A DNA stretch of 64,000 nt from Strix aluco (taxonomy: Eukaryota > Chordata > Aves > Strigiformes > Strigidae), in NCBI RefSeq assembly GCF_031877795.1, contig NC_133935.1:80555248-80619247 (forward strand), in the 5' to 3' direction. A program made the translations under genes and the position numbers. Position 1 is the stretch's first letter. Every line of letters starts with the position of its first letter. Under the pieces are notes generated by a model. The model saw only the letters and a list, made by a program, of their open reading frames with translations. It did no database searches and had not been told where the DNA came from. Shown in pieces: positions 1-12,493 of the stretch.

Positions 1-1083
1 CTATGCAGACACTCAGAGCAAGGAAAGTGACTGTGAAGAGTGATCCAGAGAATAAATATGCTGAATAGAACCACTAACCAATTAAAAACAAAACAGAAAA
101 AATAAAACACCAAAAAAAACCAAACAAAAAACCCACTAAAAGTACAAATCCAAACAGCCCAAACAAACCTAAAACACCCAAAACCCAGCCAATCAACCAA
201 AACAAAACTCACAAGGCATGACCTGAATGATTAGGTAATAATTTTCTGCAAGTTGGATGTCTGACCAAGACTGGCCCTCAGCAATGTCTCCATTCATGGA
301 TGAGACCAGTTCAGGGGTTTCACACCCAGGCTATGGGACACTCCATCATTCTAAAGTATTTCAAAGATAGAGATGGCACAACAAAAGGTGGCTTTATAGC
401 CAAGCAGCAGGGGCACTCAGCTGTAAAGGAGCCATCTCTACTACTTCTCTGTTGGTTCTTTGGGACAGGAAATGTATTTTGGTCTGATAGTGAATAGGTC
501 CCAGCTGAAGCAGCTCAAGACTACCAAGATACTGTTAATCCACAGAGTGAGGGAAAATAATTGAAATTTAAACAAAAGAAAAGGCAAGTGACTGATGCAT
601 AGCAAGAGATAAATTCAGGAAATAAATATTTTGGGATGAAGGCTGGAGGCTCTTTAAAGTCATGGAATCAAAAGTCAATGAACCTGAAAGGGCAGTCAGA
701 GGGAAGGACGTGGAGCCTGTCAGAGGCTGGGGGAAGAGAAAAGTCCTACCCCAGAGGTAAAAGGATTTATGAAAGGGAAAAGGGACAGGGCCTAAAAATA
801 AGCACTCTAAATTAATGTTTCTGTATAATCTAAGACAAATGATCATTTCTAGTGTGACAAGGCCTGAAATGATCATTACACACTGCTTTTCTGTCTTTTG
901 TGTACCCTATCCCAACTTAATGTAAGGTCTATATCTTGTAATGAGAAAGTAACGTTTATTTTCCAGAAGAAACTGAAAATAATACACCCCTGTACACAGC
1001 ATAAATGAGCCCATTTCTATAAATAGGGGCATATCTGACTGCCTGACTTTGCAGGTTGCACCCATGCAGGAAGCACTGATGCG
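1..1083. other. Non-coding stretch with A/C-rich low-complexity tract
   Basis: No gene is recognisable here. About 81-215 is a low-complexity tract dominated by A with scattered C (runs of the CAAAA and CCAAA type). The rest is ordinary AT-rich avian-like sequence. Short open frames on both strands have no recognisable domain and no convincing splice context. Confidence 0.6.
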
Positions 1084-1528
1084 TATCCTGGCTTGTATCA
1101 GCAATAGTGTGGCCAGCAGGGACAGGGAAGGGATCTTACCCCTGTACTCGGCACTGGTGAGGCCGCACCTCGATTACTGTGTTCAGTTTTGGGCCCCTCA
1201 CTACAAAAAGGACATTGAATGACTCGAGCGTGTCCAGAGAAGGGTAACGAAGCTGGTGAAGGGTCTGGAGCACATGTCGTACGAGGAGCGGCTGAGGGAA
1301 CTGGGGGTGTTTAGTCTAGAGAAGAGGAGGCTGAGGGGAGACCTCATCGCCCTCTACAACTACCTGAAAGGAGGTTGCAGAGAGCTGGGGATGAGTCTCT
1401 TTAACGAAGTAACAAGCAATAGAACAAGAGGTAATGGCCTCAAGTTGCACCTGGGAAGGTTTAGACATTGGGAAGGTTTAGATATTAGGTTGGGGATATT
1501 AGGTTTAGATTGGGGATGGGATCCATCT
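1084..1528 (+). mobile_element. CR1 LINE fragment, end of ORF2 (RT C-terminal region)
   Basis: Translation on the plus strand matches the C-terminal part of avian CR1 ORF2. The first part reads like the [12 protein letters not shown] and [25 protein letters not shown] blocks, followed after a stop by [20 protein letters not shown] and [26 protein letters not shown]. One in-frame TGA sits near 1219 just before the ERVQRR block, so the fragment is dead. It is truncated at both ends: the upstream RT palm is absent, and the right end lacks the CR1 3' UTR and terminal octamers. The right edge dissolves into short local duplications (1453-1510). It resembles the subfamily of the longer minus-strand copy at 12413-15300. 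Confidence 0.9.
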
Positions 1529-4127
1529 CTCCTAATTCTACAGGATAGACCTTCACATGAGCTGGTTGCCTGAGGCTGCCTTTGGAGCCAGTGGAGAGGA
1601 AAAAGCACATTCAGAAGCCACTTCACCTCACCCTAAAGTGGACATACAGAAAACAAGCTCAGGGTGGGTAGATCACAGAAATATGTTTATGTTATTAATA
1701 ACTGTCTTTAATCAGATGAATCTCACCTATTCTGTCAGTGTTGTCAAACAGAAGCTCACAAACCAGGGACCCAAGAGGAAATCAGGCTGTCAGTGGTGCT
1801 GTCTGGATGTCTGCAGGATTTGCAGGCACAGAGCATGCATCAGGTATGGTAGGCTCTGAAGAAATGGATTTCTAAAAGGCTACAAGCAAAACAGCTTTGG
1901 ATCAGGCTTCACAGTAAAGGCAGGAAATGTTTAGCAAACAGATGACTATTTCATTGGTGCTGAGGGGACTTAATCAACAGGTGAGTACTGGATGGCTCCA
2001 TACCATGCAGCAGCTGCAGCAATGCAGGTTCCAGAGTTCCTTGCAGACATATCCAAAATGAGGGATTTTAGGTGCAATGAGATGAGGTTTTGTGAATACC
2101 AGGGGAATCTGCATTAGATGACATCTTAGTATATCTTCAAGCCCTTAATTTCCATTTTCAAATCTCATCCCCAACCCCCCCCAAAAAATGAAATTATTTT
2201 TCTTTGAATAAGTCAAGGCCTTAAAAACTTAAATACTTAGAAATAAGTGATAAGTCTTATCAAAAAGTTGTAAGTCTCTTTCTCATGGTATAAACTTCCC
2301 TTCCACATTAAACAGAGACATTAAGTATGAAAATAGAATGATTTGTGTAGGTGACTATGTGTAAACAAACATAACTAGGGTAGAATGTGGCTCATGCTGG
2401 ATCTTGCATTTTCTAGGTTTGAGACAAATGTAATTCCGGGGACAGAGAGAAAAACTGAAGAATCCTCATTTAAAATAAAGCCACTTTTGAGGTGAGTTGA
2501 GTTTTATTTTGCTGTGTTTGTTATGTTTTTATTAGGAGTGCCTCAGAGGTTTACAGTAGTAGTAGTGTCTGAGAGAAATGGATTGGGAAACAGTGCAAAT
2601 GAAAGACTGCAAAGTTCATTTTATATGCAGTCATGAAATGGCTTTGCAATATATTCCATTCATGTTGTATCACAGGTGTGTATCCGACATAGGTATATAT
2701 GTAGAAGTTTTAGCACTATAAGAAACAACATAAGCAGAGTTTTTTCACCAAAATGTACTTTTACTGAAAGAATAGCCGTTAGCAACATTAAAATTTGAAC
2801 ATGAATGCATCATTCAGAGCAAAACAGTGTATGTGTCTGTTACAAAAGTATTTGCTGATATTTCTCTAAGGCGAATAGGACATAAATGAAAAATAAAAAC
2901 CATACAATCTGTAGTTTTTATTTCTCCTTTCAATGTTATTTCCTCACATTTGCTAAAGGAATGCCTTCAGTCACATGGAAATGAATTATAGGTTTAGAGT
3001 AGGTAAGGTTTTACAAATCCTAAAAAGGCTTTTTTTTTGCAACTCATTTTTTTAATTAGCCTTATAAGTATGTAATTAAACTTTTTGCAGTCCAGACTTT
3101 TCAACTTCCTGCTGGCACAAAAAGATTAAATACGTGAGACTGACTAGGAAGCCATTCTATAAATCAAGGTGATCCTGGCGTGTCCGTTACTCTGGTCCTT
3201 TGCTGCCCCAAGGCAAAAAAGCAATAGAGATTTTCTTTATTTTTTATTAATTCTCTCCGTTTCAGCAAGTGACAGCGTTAGTAACACTGCAGAGGAAAGG
3301 AATGGTTTTGTGGCTGTTCTGTGGCCGTGTGAGCTGCAGGGCTGGGCACTGCGGGTCTGCTGCTGCATGACTTTAAGGGACGGATGAGCATTGCTGGAGG
3401 GAGGCTGCAGACCCCTCTGACCATCTCACCACGTACATCCCAATGTCTGTCAGAGCTTATTTTAGGGTTCAGACACACACATCAACTACAGCATTTACAG
3501 AGGTGTTCATCTGGTCCAATGTCTATGGTGCAACTCTATCTGTCAGCCTCCAAGACTCACTTTACAATTAGCAGAGTGAAACAGGCCATTTAAGGATGTG
3601 AATCAACACCCTGATTCTAAAAAGATATATCTAAAATAAGATCAATTACACTCATTAAATAAAAAAAGAAAAAAAAATTTTTTTTCTCTCCATTGGCTAT
3701 ATAGTGACCCAAAAGTGGCTAATCCACTGGACCCATTTATGCCACAGGTGTTTCACACTCCTGCGGTCTAATTCTCAGTGCTACAATTCACATCTGATGT
3801 GTCAGCTGGGTTTCAGGCCTTTTTCATTGTCTCAGTCACTTGGAGTGTAATCTATGGCAAATCAAATCTTTCCTTTGCCTCTCTCACCTGCTTCATCAGT
3901 GGCAGGCATTGATTGCTGCCTGCACCTATGGCCTCTGCAGCGCCAACCTGAGGCAGCTGCACCTCAGCCATTGACTTTGCCTTAGCCCCATACAGATGGG
4001 AGTTGCCACACATAATTTGATACCTCCATTTTCACATTGTACTTCCTTGTGTGTGCAATAATCACCTCTGAAGCCAAGACCTGTCGTTCTCAGCATTGCT
4101 GTAAGGTTCATGACTTATGCTGTGCAC
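1529..4127. other. Non-coding stretch, no gene seen
   Basis: AT-rich unique sequence. The only simple structure is an A-run followed directly by a T-run at about 3661-3685, which could fold back on itself. Open frames at 1557-1859 and 3169-3593 have no recognisable domain. Confidence 0.5.
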
Positions 4128-5347
4128 TTATTAGGAAGAGAAGAAGGGAACCTTTGAAAGGATGTGGGGAATTTGACACTGTCCTGCATGACATCCTTGT
4201 CTCTAAATTGGAGAGACATGGATTTGATGGCTGGGCCACTCAGTGGATAAGGAATTGGGACCACTCAGTGGATAAGGAACTGATGGAATGGTCACACTCA
4301 AAGAGTTGCAGTCAAGGGTTCAATATCCAAGTGAAGATCAGTGACGAGTGCTGTTTCTCAGGGGTCGGTATTGGGACCGGTGCTGTTTAACAACTTTGCT
4401 GGCGGCATGGACAGTGGGAATGAGATGGTGGGATTGAGCACACACTCAGCAGCTTTGCCAAAAACACCAAGCTGTGTGGTGTGGTTGACACGCTAGAGGG
4501 AAGGGATGTCATCCAGAGGGACCTTGACAGGCTTGAGAAGTGGGTCAGTGCAAACCTCACAAAGTTCAACAAGGTCAAGTGCAAGGTCCTAAGCACATCA
4601 AGGCAATCCTAACCAGAGATACAGACTGGGTAATGAGGGGATTGAGAGAAACCCTGTGGAGATGGACCTAAGAATAGTAGTGGATGAAAAACTGACTATG
4701 AACCAGCAGTGTATGCTCACAACGCAGAAAGTCAACTGTATCCTGGACTGCATCAAGAGAAATGTGGCCAGCGGATCGAGGGAGGTGATTCTCCCACTCT
4801 ACTCTGCTCTTGTGAGACCCCACCTGCAGTGCTGTGTCCAGCTCTCAGACCCCCAGCATAAGAAGGACATAAACCTGTTGGAGCAGGTCCAGAGGAGAGC
4901 CACAAAGTTGATCGGGGGCTGGAGCACCTTCCCTGTGAGGACAGGCTGAGATAGTTGGGGTTGTTCAGCTTAGAGAGGAGAAGGCTCCCAGCAGACCTTA
5001 TAGCAGCCTTCCAGTACTTGAAGTGGACTTACAGGAAAGATGGGAGGGAGTCTATCAGGGAGTGTAGTGATAGGATGAGAGGTAACTTTTAAACTGAAAG
5101 AGGGCAGATTTAGATTAGATATAAGGAAGAAATTCTTTACTGTGAGGGTGGTGAGGCACTGGCACAGGTTGCCCAGAGAAGCTGTGGCTGCCCCCTCCCT
5201 GGAAGTGTTCAAGGCCAGGTTGGACGGGTCTTTGAGCAACCCGGTCTAGTGGAAGGTGTTCCTGCCTGTGGCAGGGGGTTGGGACTAGATGATCTTTAAA
5301 GTCACTTCCAACCCAAACCATTCTGATTCTATGATGATTCTATGATA
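4128..5347 (+). mobile_element. CR1 LINE, 5'-truncated, with intact 3' end
   Basis: The left end begins inside the RT palm: the peptide [20 protein letters not shown] near 4170 corresponds to the CR1 KAFDTVSHxILLxKLxxHG block. The frame then shifts repeatedly. Later blocks such as the CILDCIKRNVASGSREVILP region (4656-4949) and the motif LEQVQRRATKL are clear. From about 4960 the sequence is the conserved CR1 tail: the RLDIRK-like region, the block ending in a capture phrase near GGAAGTGTTCAAGGCCAGGT, and finally the ATTCTATG octamers at about 5322-5345. No intact ORF remains. A 19-bp direct duplication lies at 4236-4254 and 4261-4279. The precise 5' junction is uncertain by some tens of bases. 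Confidence 0.93.
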
Positions 5348-7029
5348 ACATGACTCACTGTAGGGACACAAACCAGCATTGGCATATATTGAGAGGTTGT
5401 GATACCAGTTATGGAGTTCCACTCACATGTTTTGCATTTTGTCCCTCTTTGGAGCCATGCAACTTGAAATACAAGCATCACTGTTTTGTACAAGCAATCG
5501 TATTTGTGTGTTTTGACTGAATATAACTGCAGAAAGGATGAGTCCCAGTAACACATAAAGCATTTATTGTGGTGGCACCACATCTCAGCTAAGGCTTCTG
5601 TGCACCATGTTTATGACTTATGTGTAACATATATATATAACAGATACTAATTATGCATAATGTTAGTTATAACAATCCTTGTAATAACATAAGCTTGAAG
5701 AATTATTGTAAACTGTAGCCTTAGGATTACACCAGCTGTGTCTCTAATTCAAAATTTGTCCTTCCACATGCTTTCCTTCTAAGGGAATGCCATCTCCTTA
5801 TCATACTTTTCCACCTGGAGATATTCTGATCCCCTGTGGGAGCACCAGCATGTGCTTCAGAAATACCTTTTCTTGGTTTACTTGTGTTCATATGTAATTA
5901 TATGTTTGATTAGCTTTTTATTACTTTGTCTGTGACTAGCAAGTTAGTAAAGTCAAAGTTACTTTGACAGTTACCTCTGAGCATAGGGCTGTCTCAGGTA
6001 CTTAGGAATATGTGTTTATATGTTGTATACAGGTTGTTGTAACTTGATGTTTGTAGTAAATCTGCCAGGCCTTTTGCAAGCACTTAGTGCCAGTTTTCCT
6101 CTTTCTCTAGTTGAGCTATGTCAACAAGACCCATTATTTTGGAACCAGAGGGAAACACCTTTTCTCTGCAGACGTCCTCAAGCCTTTTTATTCATTAGCA
6201 TGCACAGGTTTCCTTTGGGTCTGTCTAGCCTGAAGTAAAGAAAGTTAGTTGCAAGCTATGAAACCAACTAAACCAACTTCATCTTTCTACTGTACTGCAA
6301 AAAAGACATATATTGATCAGTCTGGTGTAATAAGTTAGACATTTCACTTCCTGTTCTCCTTTTCTGCTCTCATAAAAACAATCCAGGAAATATGAAACAG
6401 AGACAGAAGAAAAAAGGTCTTTTTTACTGCTAGGGTAATATCTCTGACACTCTTAATGTTTAGAAGTATGACCAGAAAGGTGAGGGAGTCAGAAATGAAA
6501 TAGTCGGTCCAAAGAATGAGAGTTCTTTGGAGCAGGGTCAGTAAAGTATTTCCCATATATTTCTCTGCAAGGCTTTCTACAGTAAGCCTTGACAGCCTGA
6601 TAAGAATTGATGAAGTAAACCTGTGTCGCTGGACCGATGGAAGAGGTAGCTGGAAGTGTACTTTGAGATTTCATTAAATTGACCTTAGGAGTCCTGCATC
6701 TACCTCAACGTAGACTTGTGACTCACAACGTGACTTGTACGAGTCACTTCAGATGCCATACAAATGGCCACAAATATCCCTGCCTTCACAAATAGTTGGG
6801 AAGATCATCTTCAGCATAGCTTATTTACATTTTTCCCTCTTCTGCAGTGAATTGCCTATTGGTCTTAGAGATAGGATTTAGGCAATTGTTTTATGATATA
6901 TAAAATCTTCATTGTCACACATTAAATGGAAAAAGGTTTTAAGGTGTAATGTGCAGAAAAAGCATAAAAGCAAATAGCGATTTTTTCTTTACTACATCGG
7001 AAGAAAGCTGCCACAGTTAAGGTGTCAAA
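5348..7029. other. Non-coding stretch, no gene seen
   Basis: Unique AT-rich sequence with no recognised repeat or coding domain. A short TA run lies near 5630-5640. Confidence 0.5.
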
Positions 7030-8510
7030 AAATAGTCCAGATATAGAAGAAGCACTGAAGGATGTTAAGGCTATAACAGAAAACACAAATTATTTTTTTG
7101 CATCAGTGTTTGCCATAGCCTTTCTTTACAGGTGACAAGTCTGAGGAACTCTCTCAAATCTAGTTGTCAAGAGAAGGGATACATAAAAAAGTGATAAAAT
7201 GAACAATAAAAAATAGCCAGACCCAAGCAATAAAGGGATTCAGATATGAAACTGCTGACCTACTGCCTGTGGTCTGTAACCTATTTCTTAAATCAGCCCT
7301 GTTACCAAAAGAATAGAATACATCAGGTGTTGTTCAAAAGCATTTTTTGAGTGATCTGGAGAAATACAGATGAATAAATCTGTTTGTCTTACCAGAAGAT
7401 TGTTAAGAAAACAATGGTAAGGAATGGTGTTAACTAATGTGTGGAAAAATATCTTTGGAACATGTTCTTGATATGGAGAAAACTGTGCTGCACATGGGTG
7501 CAAGAGCACTTCGGAGCCCATACGCAAATAGATACGGGTCACCTTTATTTGCATCTTTGCAACATTTTTGACAAATTTCCTCATAAAAGACTCTCAAGGA
7601 AACTTAATGAAGACAAGAGGAGGTAGAAGGTGCCTGAAAATGAGGAAGCAAAGGGTGGGGATTCACATTCAATTTGCATTGTGAAGGAAGACCACCCAGT
7701 GTCTTCCCCAAATGTCTGTTCTGCAACGTATATTGCTTAACATAGTCTGGAAAGACCTGGAAAATGATTGGCTAATGAGACATCAGACTGCTACTCATGT
7801 AGATATTCAGAATAGTAAAAAGTAAAACTAACAAGTAAAACTAACAGCTACAAGGCACAAAAAGATCTCACAATATTGACTGACTGGACAATAAAATCGC
7901 AGATAAAATTCACTCTCAATGAATGTGGAACACTGCAGAAGAGACAAAATACTACTCAAGTTATGCGTATGATACAGTGGACCCCAAATTAATTATTACT
8001 GCTTAAGACAGTTCTCTGAAAATACCAGTTCAGCTGTCAAAATGCCAAAGAAAATGTTAGAAATTGTCAGGAAAGAACAACAAAAAAAATAAAGAAAACC
8101 AGTATCATCGTTATGACACTGTAATAGGTATTTCTCCCACACCTTGAGGGCTTCAAATGGTGGTCTACTGATCTCAGAAAAAGGTACTGTGAAGGTAAAA
8201 AGAGAATAAAGAAGGGCAAAAATGTGGCCAGAAGGAAATCATGAGAAAGGAAAACTAAGCAGCCTAGAATTTTTCAACTTTCATGCAGAGGAGGGATACG
8301 GCAAATGTCTAAAGGCATGAACAGTGTGAAGAGGATGAGGAAGGAAAAAGTATTTGTGGTTTCTCAGAATACAGTAAGTCAGGGTTCTCACTGAGACAGG
8401 ATTAAAATGAGAAAAATTGAAGTGCTTTTCACACACCACCCAATTCAGTGAGAGAATTCCCCACAGCAGGGCTTTGTAAAGGCAAACAGAATAATGGCAT
8501 CAAATGAAGA
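7030..8510 (+). mobile_element. Ancient, eroded CR1/L3-like LINE
   Basis: Two short peptides in the correct order and spacing identify an old RT ORF on the plus strand. Near 7080-7115 the translation gives NYFFASVF, matching the FFASVF block of CR1/L3 ORF2. At 7567-7605 it gives FDKFPHKRLSRKL, matching the RT palm motif AFDTVPHKRLLxKL. Farther on, about 8415-8470 resembles the 3'-coding block of this superfamily, with a run of TTTTCACACACCACCCAATT type and the 'LPxxG' region after it. Frames are broken everywhere, the 3' end shows no octamers, and divergence from the young CR1 copies is far larger. The boundaries are rough, and parts of 7630-8160 are not individually recognisable. Confidence 0.6.
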
Positions 8511-10295
8511 CTAAAGTCTGGAAGCTATAAGTGGTATATCAAGAGAAAAATTTGTCCAGTCTCCGTTTTTTCCTGAGCATCTTCTACTGGCCATCACTAG
8601 ATACAAAATACTGTCCTGGATGGATATGTGGCGTGATCCCACAATACTGTTCTTAGAAAGGTATTTCTGTTCCCAGGCCAGGCTCTGATAACTGTCACCA
8701 CATGAGGTGCTTCTTTCATACCATAAGAAAGCTACCATGGCATAATCCATCTTCGGAGATCTTCTCACTCACTCTTCTTTTCTTTTCCCTCCCACTCTTC
8801 CTCCACAATAGGCCAAAGTCCAGACCTTTTAGAGCATGCTGTAAAGTTAAGCTAGGTGACATGAGGACATAGTACAGTGAGAGGGTTTGAGGTTGGTGGC
8901 CATTTATTACTTGGAAAATTAAGGGGTTTTTCCTTCATTAAGGCTTTACATGGAAAATTAGAATGTGTAGACGGAATTATTGTTGTGTATCTGCAGTCAG
9001 ACTGTCTAGTACTGATGCACAGCTTGGGTCTTAGGGCTACATAAGAGCCAACACTGGCAGCCCCCTCTAATAGGAAGTCTGAGCAAAGCCCACCATCTCT
9101 AGCAACTATCTGAAGGTGATCACAGCCTTCCCTTATTTGGGAAGGAGGGATGAAAGACTCACTAACATATGTCATTATGAAGTTTGGAAATAACATATAT
9201 TTGGCAAAGAGCCTGTAAAAGACAGAAACCAATAAAAGAGCAAGGCACCGGCTCCCCTGCCATCTCACAGGACTCATGAAATTGGCTTTGTAGAGTGAAG
9301 GTATCAATAAGCTTTGGATAATGTACGATTATTACCTTGCTGATGTTAATTGGTATTTTAAACCAAATTCTCTTCATTATTTAATACCATGTTATTGGAG
9401 TTTGTTAGAACTCCAGGATTAATACCAAGGAGTAGTCTAACTACTGAGTTTTCTCATCATGAAGCTCTGATTATAATGGCTTACACCTTTGCTAAAATTT
9501 AGTTGTCAGCATGGACTTTTCCATGTTGATTGTCTGTCACTATGCATAATTTCATACAGAAAGATTTAGTCACTTACAAGAATGAGTCTAAGAAAACCAC
9601 ATTGTTCTCCCAGCCAAAATCTAGAACCCAATAAAACTCAGCTGGGAGCCCAGACTTAAAATAAGGTGAGCAACAGCCATTTTTTCAAGGTATAATGTCA
9701 ACTATTCAGAAAGTATATACCCCCTAAATGTGAAAAATCAGGCACTCAGAAGTCATGAATACTTTCAGGTTTTAATGCCTCTGTCCCATCTGTGAACTGG
9801 AAAACCAAAGTACCAGCCCTTACCTCAGGAATGTAGTAAAACTAAATGAAGAAAAAAAATTAGTTTGCAAAACACTTGAATGTTTTTCTGGAGAAGAAAT
9901 GGACCATTCTCTCTCTAATGCAGGGTAAGAATAGTGCATAGTATAAAAGGCAGAGTCACTGAGCAGTGTAGAGAAATCAAACTATTGACAAAATCCTATT
10001 TCTTTAGGGTGCTGAATGCATCAGGATTTTCTGAAAAAGAAAAAAGACAGTATTAAACCAATTAAAGAGCGTATCAGCATGCTCATGCACAAGGGAGCTG
10101 AATGAAGATTCCACTGTCAGTGTTAATTCTCATATTTCCTAAATTTGGATTGCTTTGCAACCTTAAGTTAGTCTCCTAACCACATTTACTGGTTTGCAAT
10201 TTAAATAGAGCAAGCTGAAGAAAAACATACAGCTCTCTCAATTTGCCTGTATTTCCTCACTTTTCTTAAATTAGAGAGGACAACAGCATTCTGAC

Positions 10296-10314
10296 AAAAA
10301 AAAAAAAAAAAAAA
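10296..10314. repeat. Poly(A) homopolymer, 19 bp
   Basis: Uninterrupted A run read directly. No upstream LINE or retrocopy body is recognisable next to it. Confidence 0.95.
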
Positions 10315-10489
10315 GGCATTCAATAAAAGACTAAAACAGCCCAAGTGTTATTTCCGTCACCATCTGCTCAATTATATTTTGTGCTAGTAGCAGTTTTCCA
10401 AGCACAGGTATGTCTTCCTTCTTCGAAAATGGTTTGTCTTTGTTAAGGAAAAGTCGAGATCTTTAGATTGTGACTAGTTTGGGGTTTTC

Positions 10490-10626
10490 TTTTTTTTTTT
10501 TTTTTTTCCCCCAGTCTCATTTCCAGGAACTTTATCCCTTTTATTTCAGCTTTTTAACTCTGGGCTCACTGTTCCTTTCAGGGGTGTTAGTGAAATTAAA
10601 TGGTTTGGAAAAAAAAAAAAAAAAAA
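10490..10626. repeat. Poly(T) and poly(A) runs in inverted arrangement
   Basis: T18 at 10490-10507 and A18 at 10609-10626 flank about 100 bp of unique sequence. The arms are complementary, so the unit could extrude as a stem-loop. It could equally be two independent slippage tracts. Confidence 0.8.
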
Positions 10627-12493
10627 GAAAAACAAAACCAAAACACCACCAACAAAAACCCCAGCCAAGATAAAACCCAGAATATCTTTCAGCAGACAAA
10701 CACAATAAACTTCCTGTTTATAAATTTAGCCATTCATTTTTAACTAGTGGCAAAGCAGAATCTCAGCAGGACATTTAGACAGTAGTATAACCAGATGGAT
10801 TCTCAGTGTGAAGAAAGTCTGAAATACACTCACTGACATAATAAAAACAGGGTTTTCAGGCTTGCAAAGCAGTGGCAAAGGGGCTGTGAGTAAATTTATT
10901 TCACGGGAAGCCCATATCTTGAGCTAATGGGAAAATGTAGTTCTTTTGCCTTGCTCTGTATGTGGTAGGTCATAGATATGGTAGGATTATAAAGGAAATG
11001 GATCTGTGTGCCACAGCCCCTGACAGCACCGTGCTACATTTCTTGGCCCGTGCCCTAATTCAGAGTCACAAGCAATCCCTTCTATCAGCCAGTCAATGCT
11101 TTAAGTGGCTCACAGCTTGACTGTGTCGCATAAACCCCCCAGGGGCAAAGCAAACTTGTCAATAATTCCTAAGCACCTTAAACAAAATATGTAAATGCAG
11201 TAATTCCTACAGAGAAGAGAGATGGGGAAGGGAAAGTGTTTCAGAAGAGAAGAAATGTTGTTAGGGGATTTTCAGGGGGGAGGAAGGAGTATTTTGAAGA
11301 AGCCAGAGTAGTAGCAGCTGAAATACTAATAAAGATAATAATAATGCACGGAAATGTGAAGGTGACTTAAATCAAAAGCAAAATGTGTTAGGTGATTTCA
11401 GTATCTGGTACCCAATTATTCACATGGTAGGAAAAAGAGATAACTGTCATGATTTTGTAGAATGGGGTCATCCGCATGTATTAATTTAAAGAGTATGGCA
11501 GAAAATGAAATGTGCTACTGTGTCATGCCCTCTCCCCTTATGAGGAAGACCCCTGCTCCTTCTGAGAAAGGCTAGTCTCCTCTCAGAAGACAAATATCAC
11601 CTCCTATATCACAGCCTTAGGGGAGGATGGAGTGAGAAGACACAGACTGATGGTGGACCTTGGCTCCAGAGTAATGGAACAATGGAAACTGGAGGTGGTT
11701 TGAAGCGTGCTGCATGTATCAGGCATACCTCAGACAGAGCCTAGGCTATGCTCATCCCTGCACCTGCACAAACTGCAGTGGGATCTTGGCTAGGGAAGGG
11801 TTGTAGGGTGCAAGTGAAGTATGTGTACTTGTATATCTGGCAGGGACCTGGAGGGAGCCTTGCCTGTTCATGTATTTTTATGAAGGAACCCCACTTGGAT
11901 GACAGCTGGGTGTCATATGTGTCCACAGCAGTATGCTGGGAAACCTGATTTCTGAGAAGGAAGCAGAGGTGGAAAGAGGGCAGCTAGTTCCCACAGTGAA
12001 GCCAGACCTTTCCCCTTGTTGTAGCTGACAAAGATGAACAACAGCTGCTGTTTCTTTTCCATGGAAAAAGGTCTTTCTGCTGAGAATGGACAAGAAAAGC
12101 TTGAGGTTAACTGGAGACATGACCAACAGGCATGACCAGGCATCCAACTGTCTAAAGAGTAAAAGAGAAGAAGGTGAGAAAGGCAGAAGGAAACTGTTTG
12201 AAGGAAATGGGAAAGTTGGCTGGAGAAAGGGGAGTAAAGGTAGGTAGAGACACTGATGGTCATGGGAGATGGAGGCAGAAGGGAGGATGCTGCTGCATAT
12301 GCATAGTGTTGAACTCAGTCTTCCTTCCATGTGCCATACCATACTATATGAAGCCCGGGGTTTTGTTGTGTTGAGCCTTGTAGTCAGAGTTTCTACTGTC
12401 CTTGTGGCTGAGAGAATCACAGAATCATCTATGTTGGAAGAGACCTTGAAGATCATCTAGTCCAACAATTAACCTAACATTGACCATTCTCAA

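Larger units (their letters stand above)
8511..12412. other. Non-coding stretch with homopolymer runs
   Basis: Unique sequence without a recognised gene. It contains an A19 run (10296-10314), a T18 run (10490-10507) and an A18 run (10609-10626). The T and A runs about 100 bp apart are complementary and could pair. Open frames such as 8852-9307 and 11878-12456 on the minus strand have no domain that I recognise. Confidence 0.5.

Noticed and set aside
11878-12456. 192-codon minus-strand open frame
   Set aside because: The longest open frame outside transposons after the island frames, but serine/leucine/proline-rich without a domain, and its start runs into the CR1 3' end at 12413.
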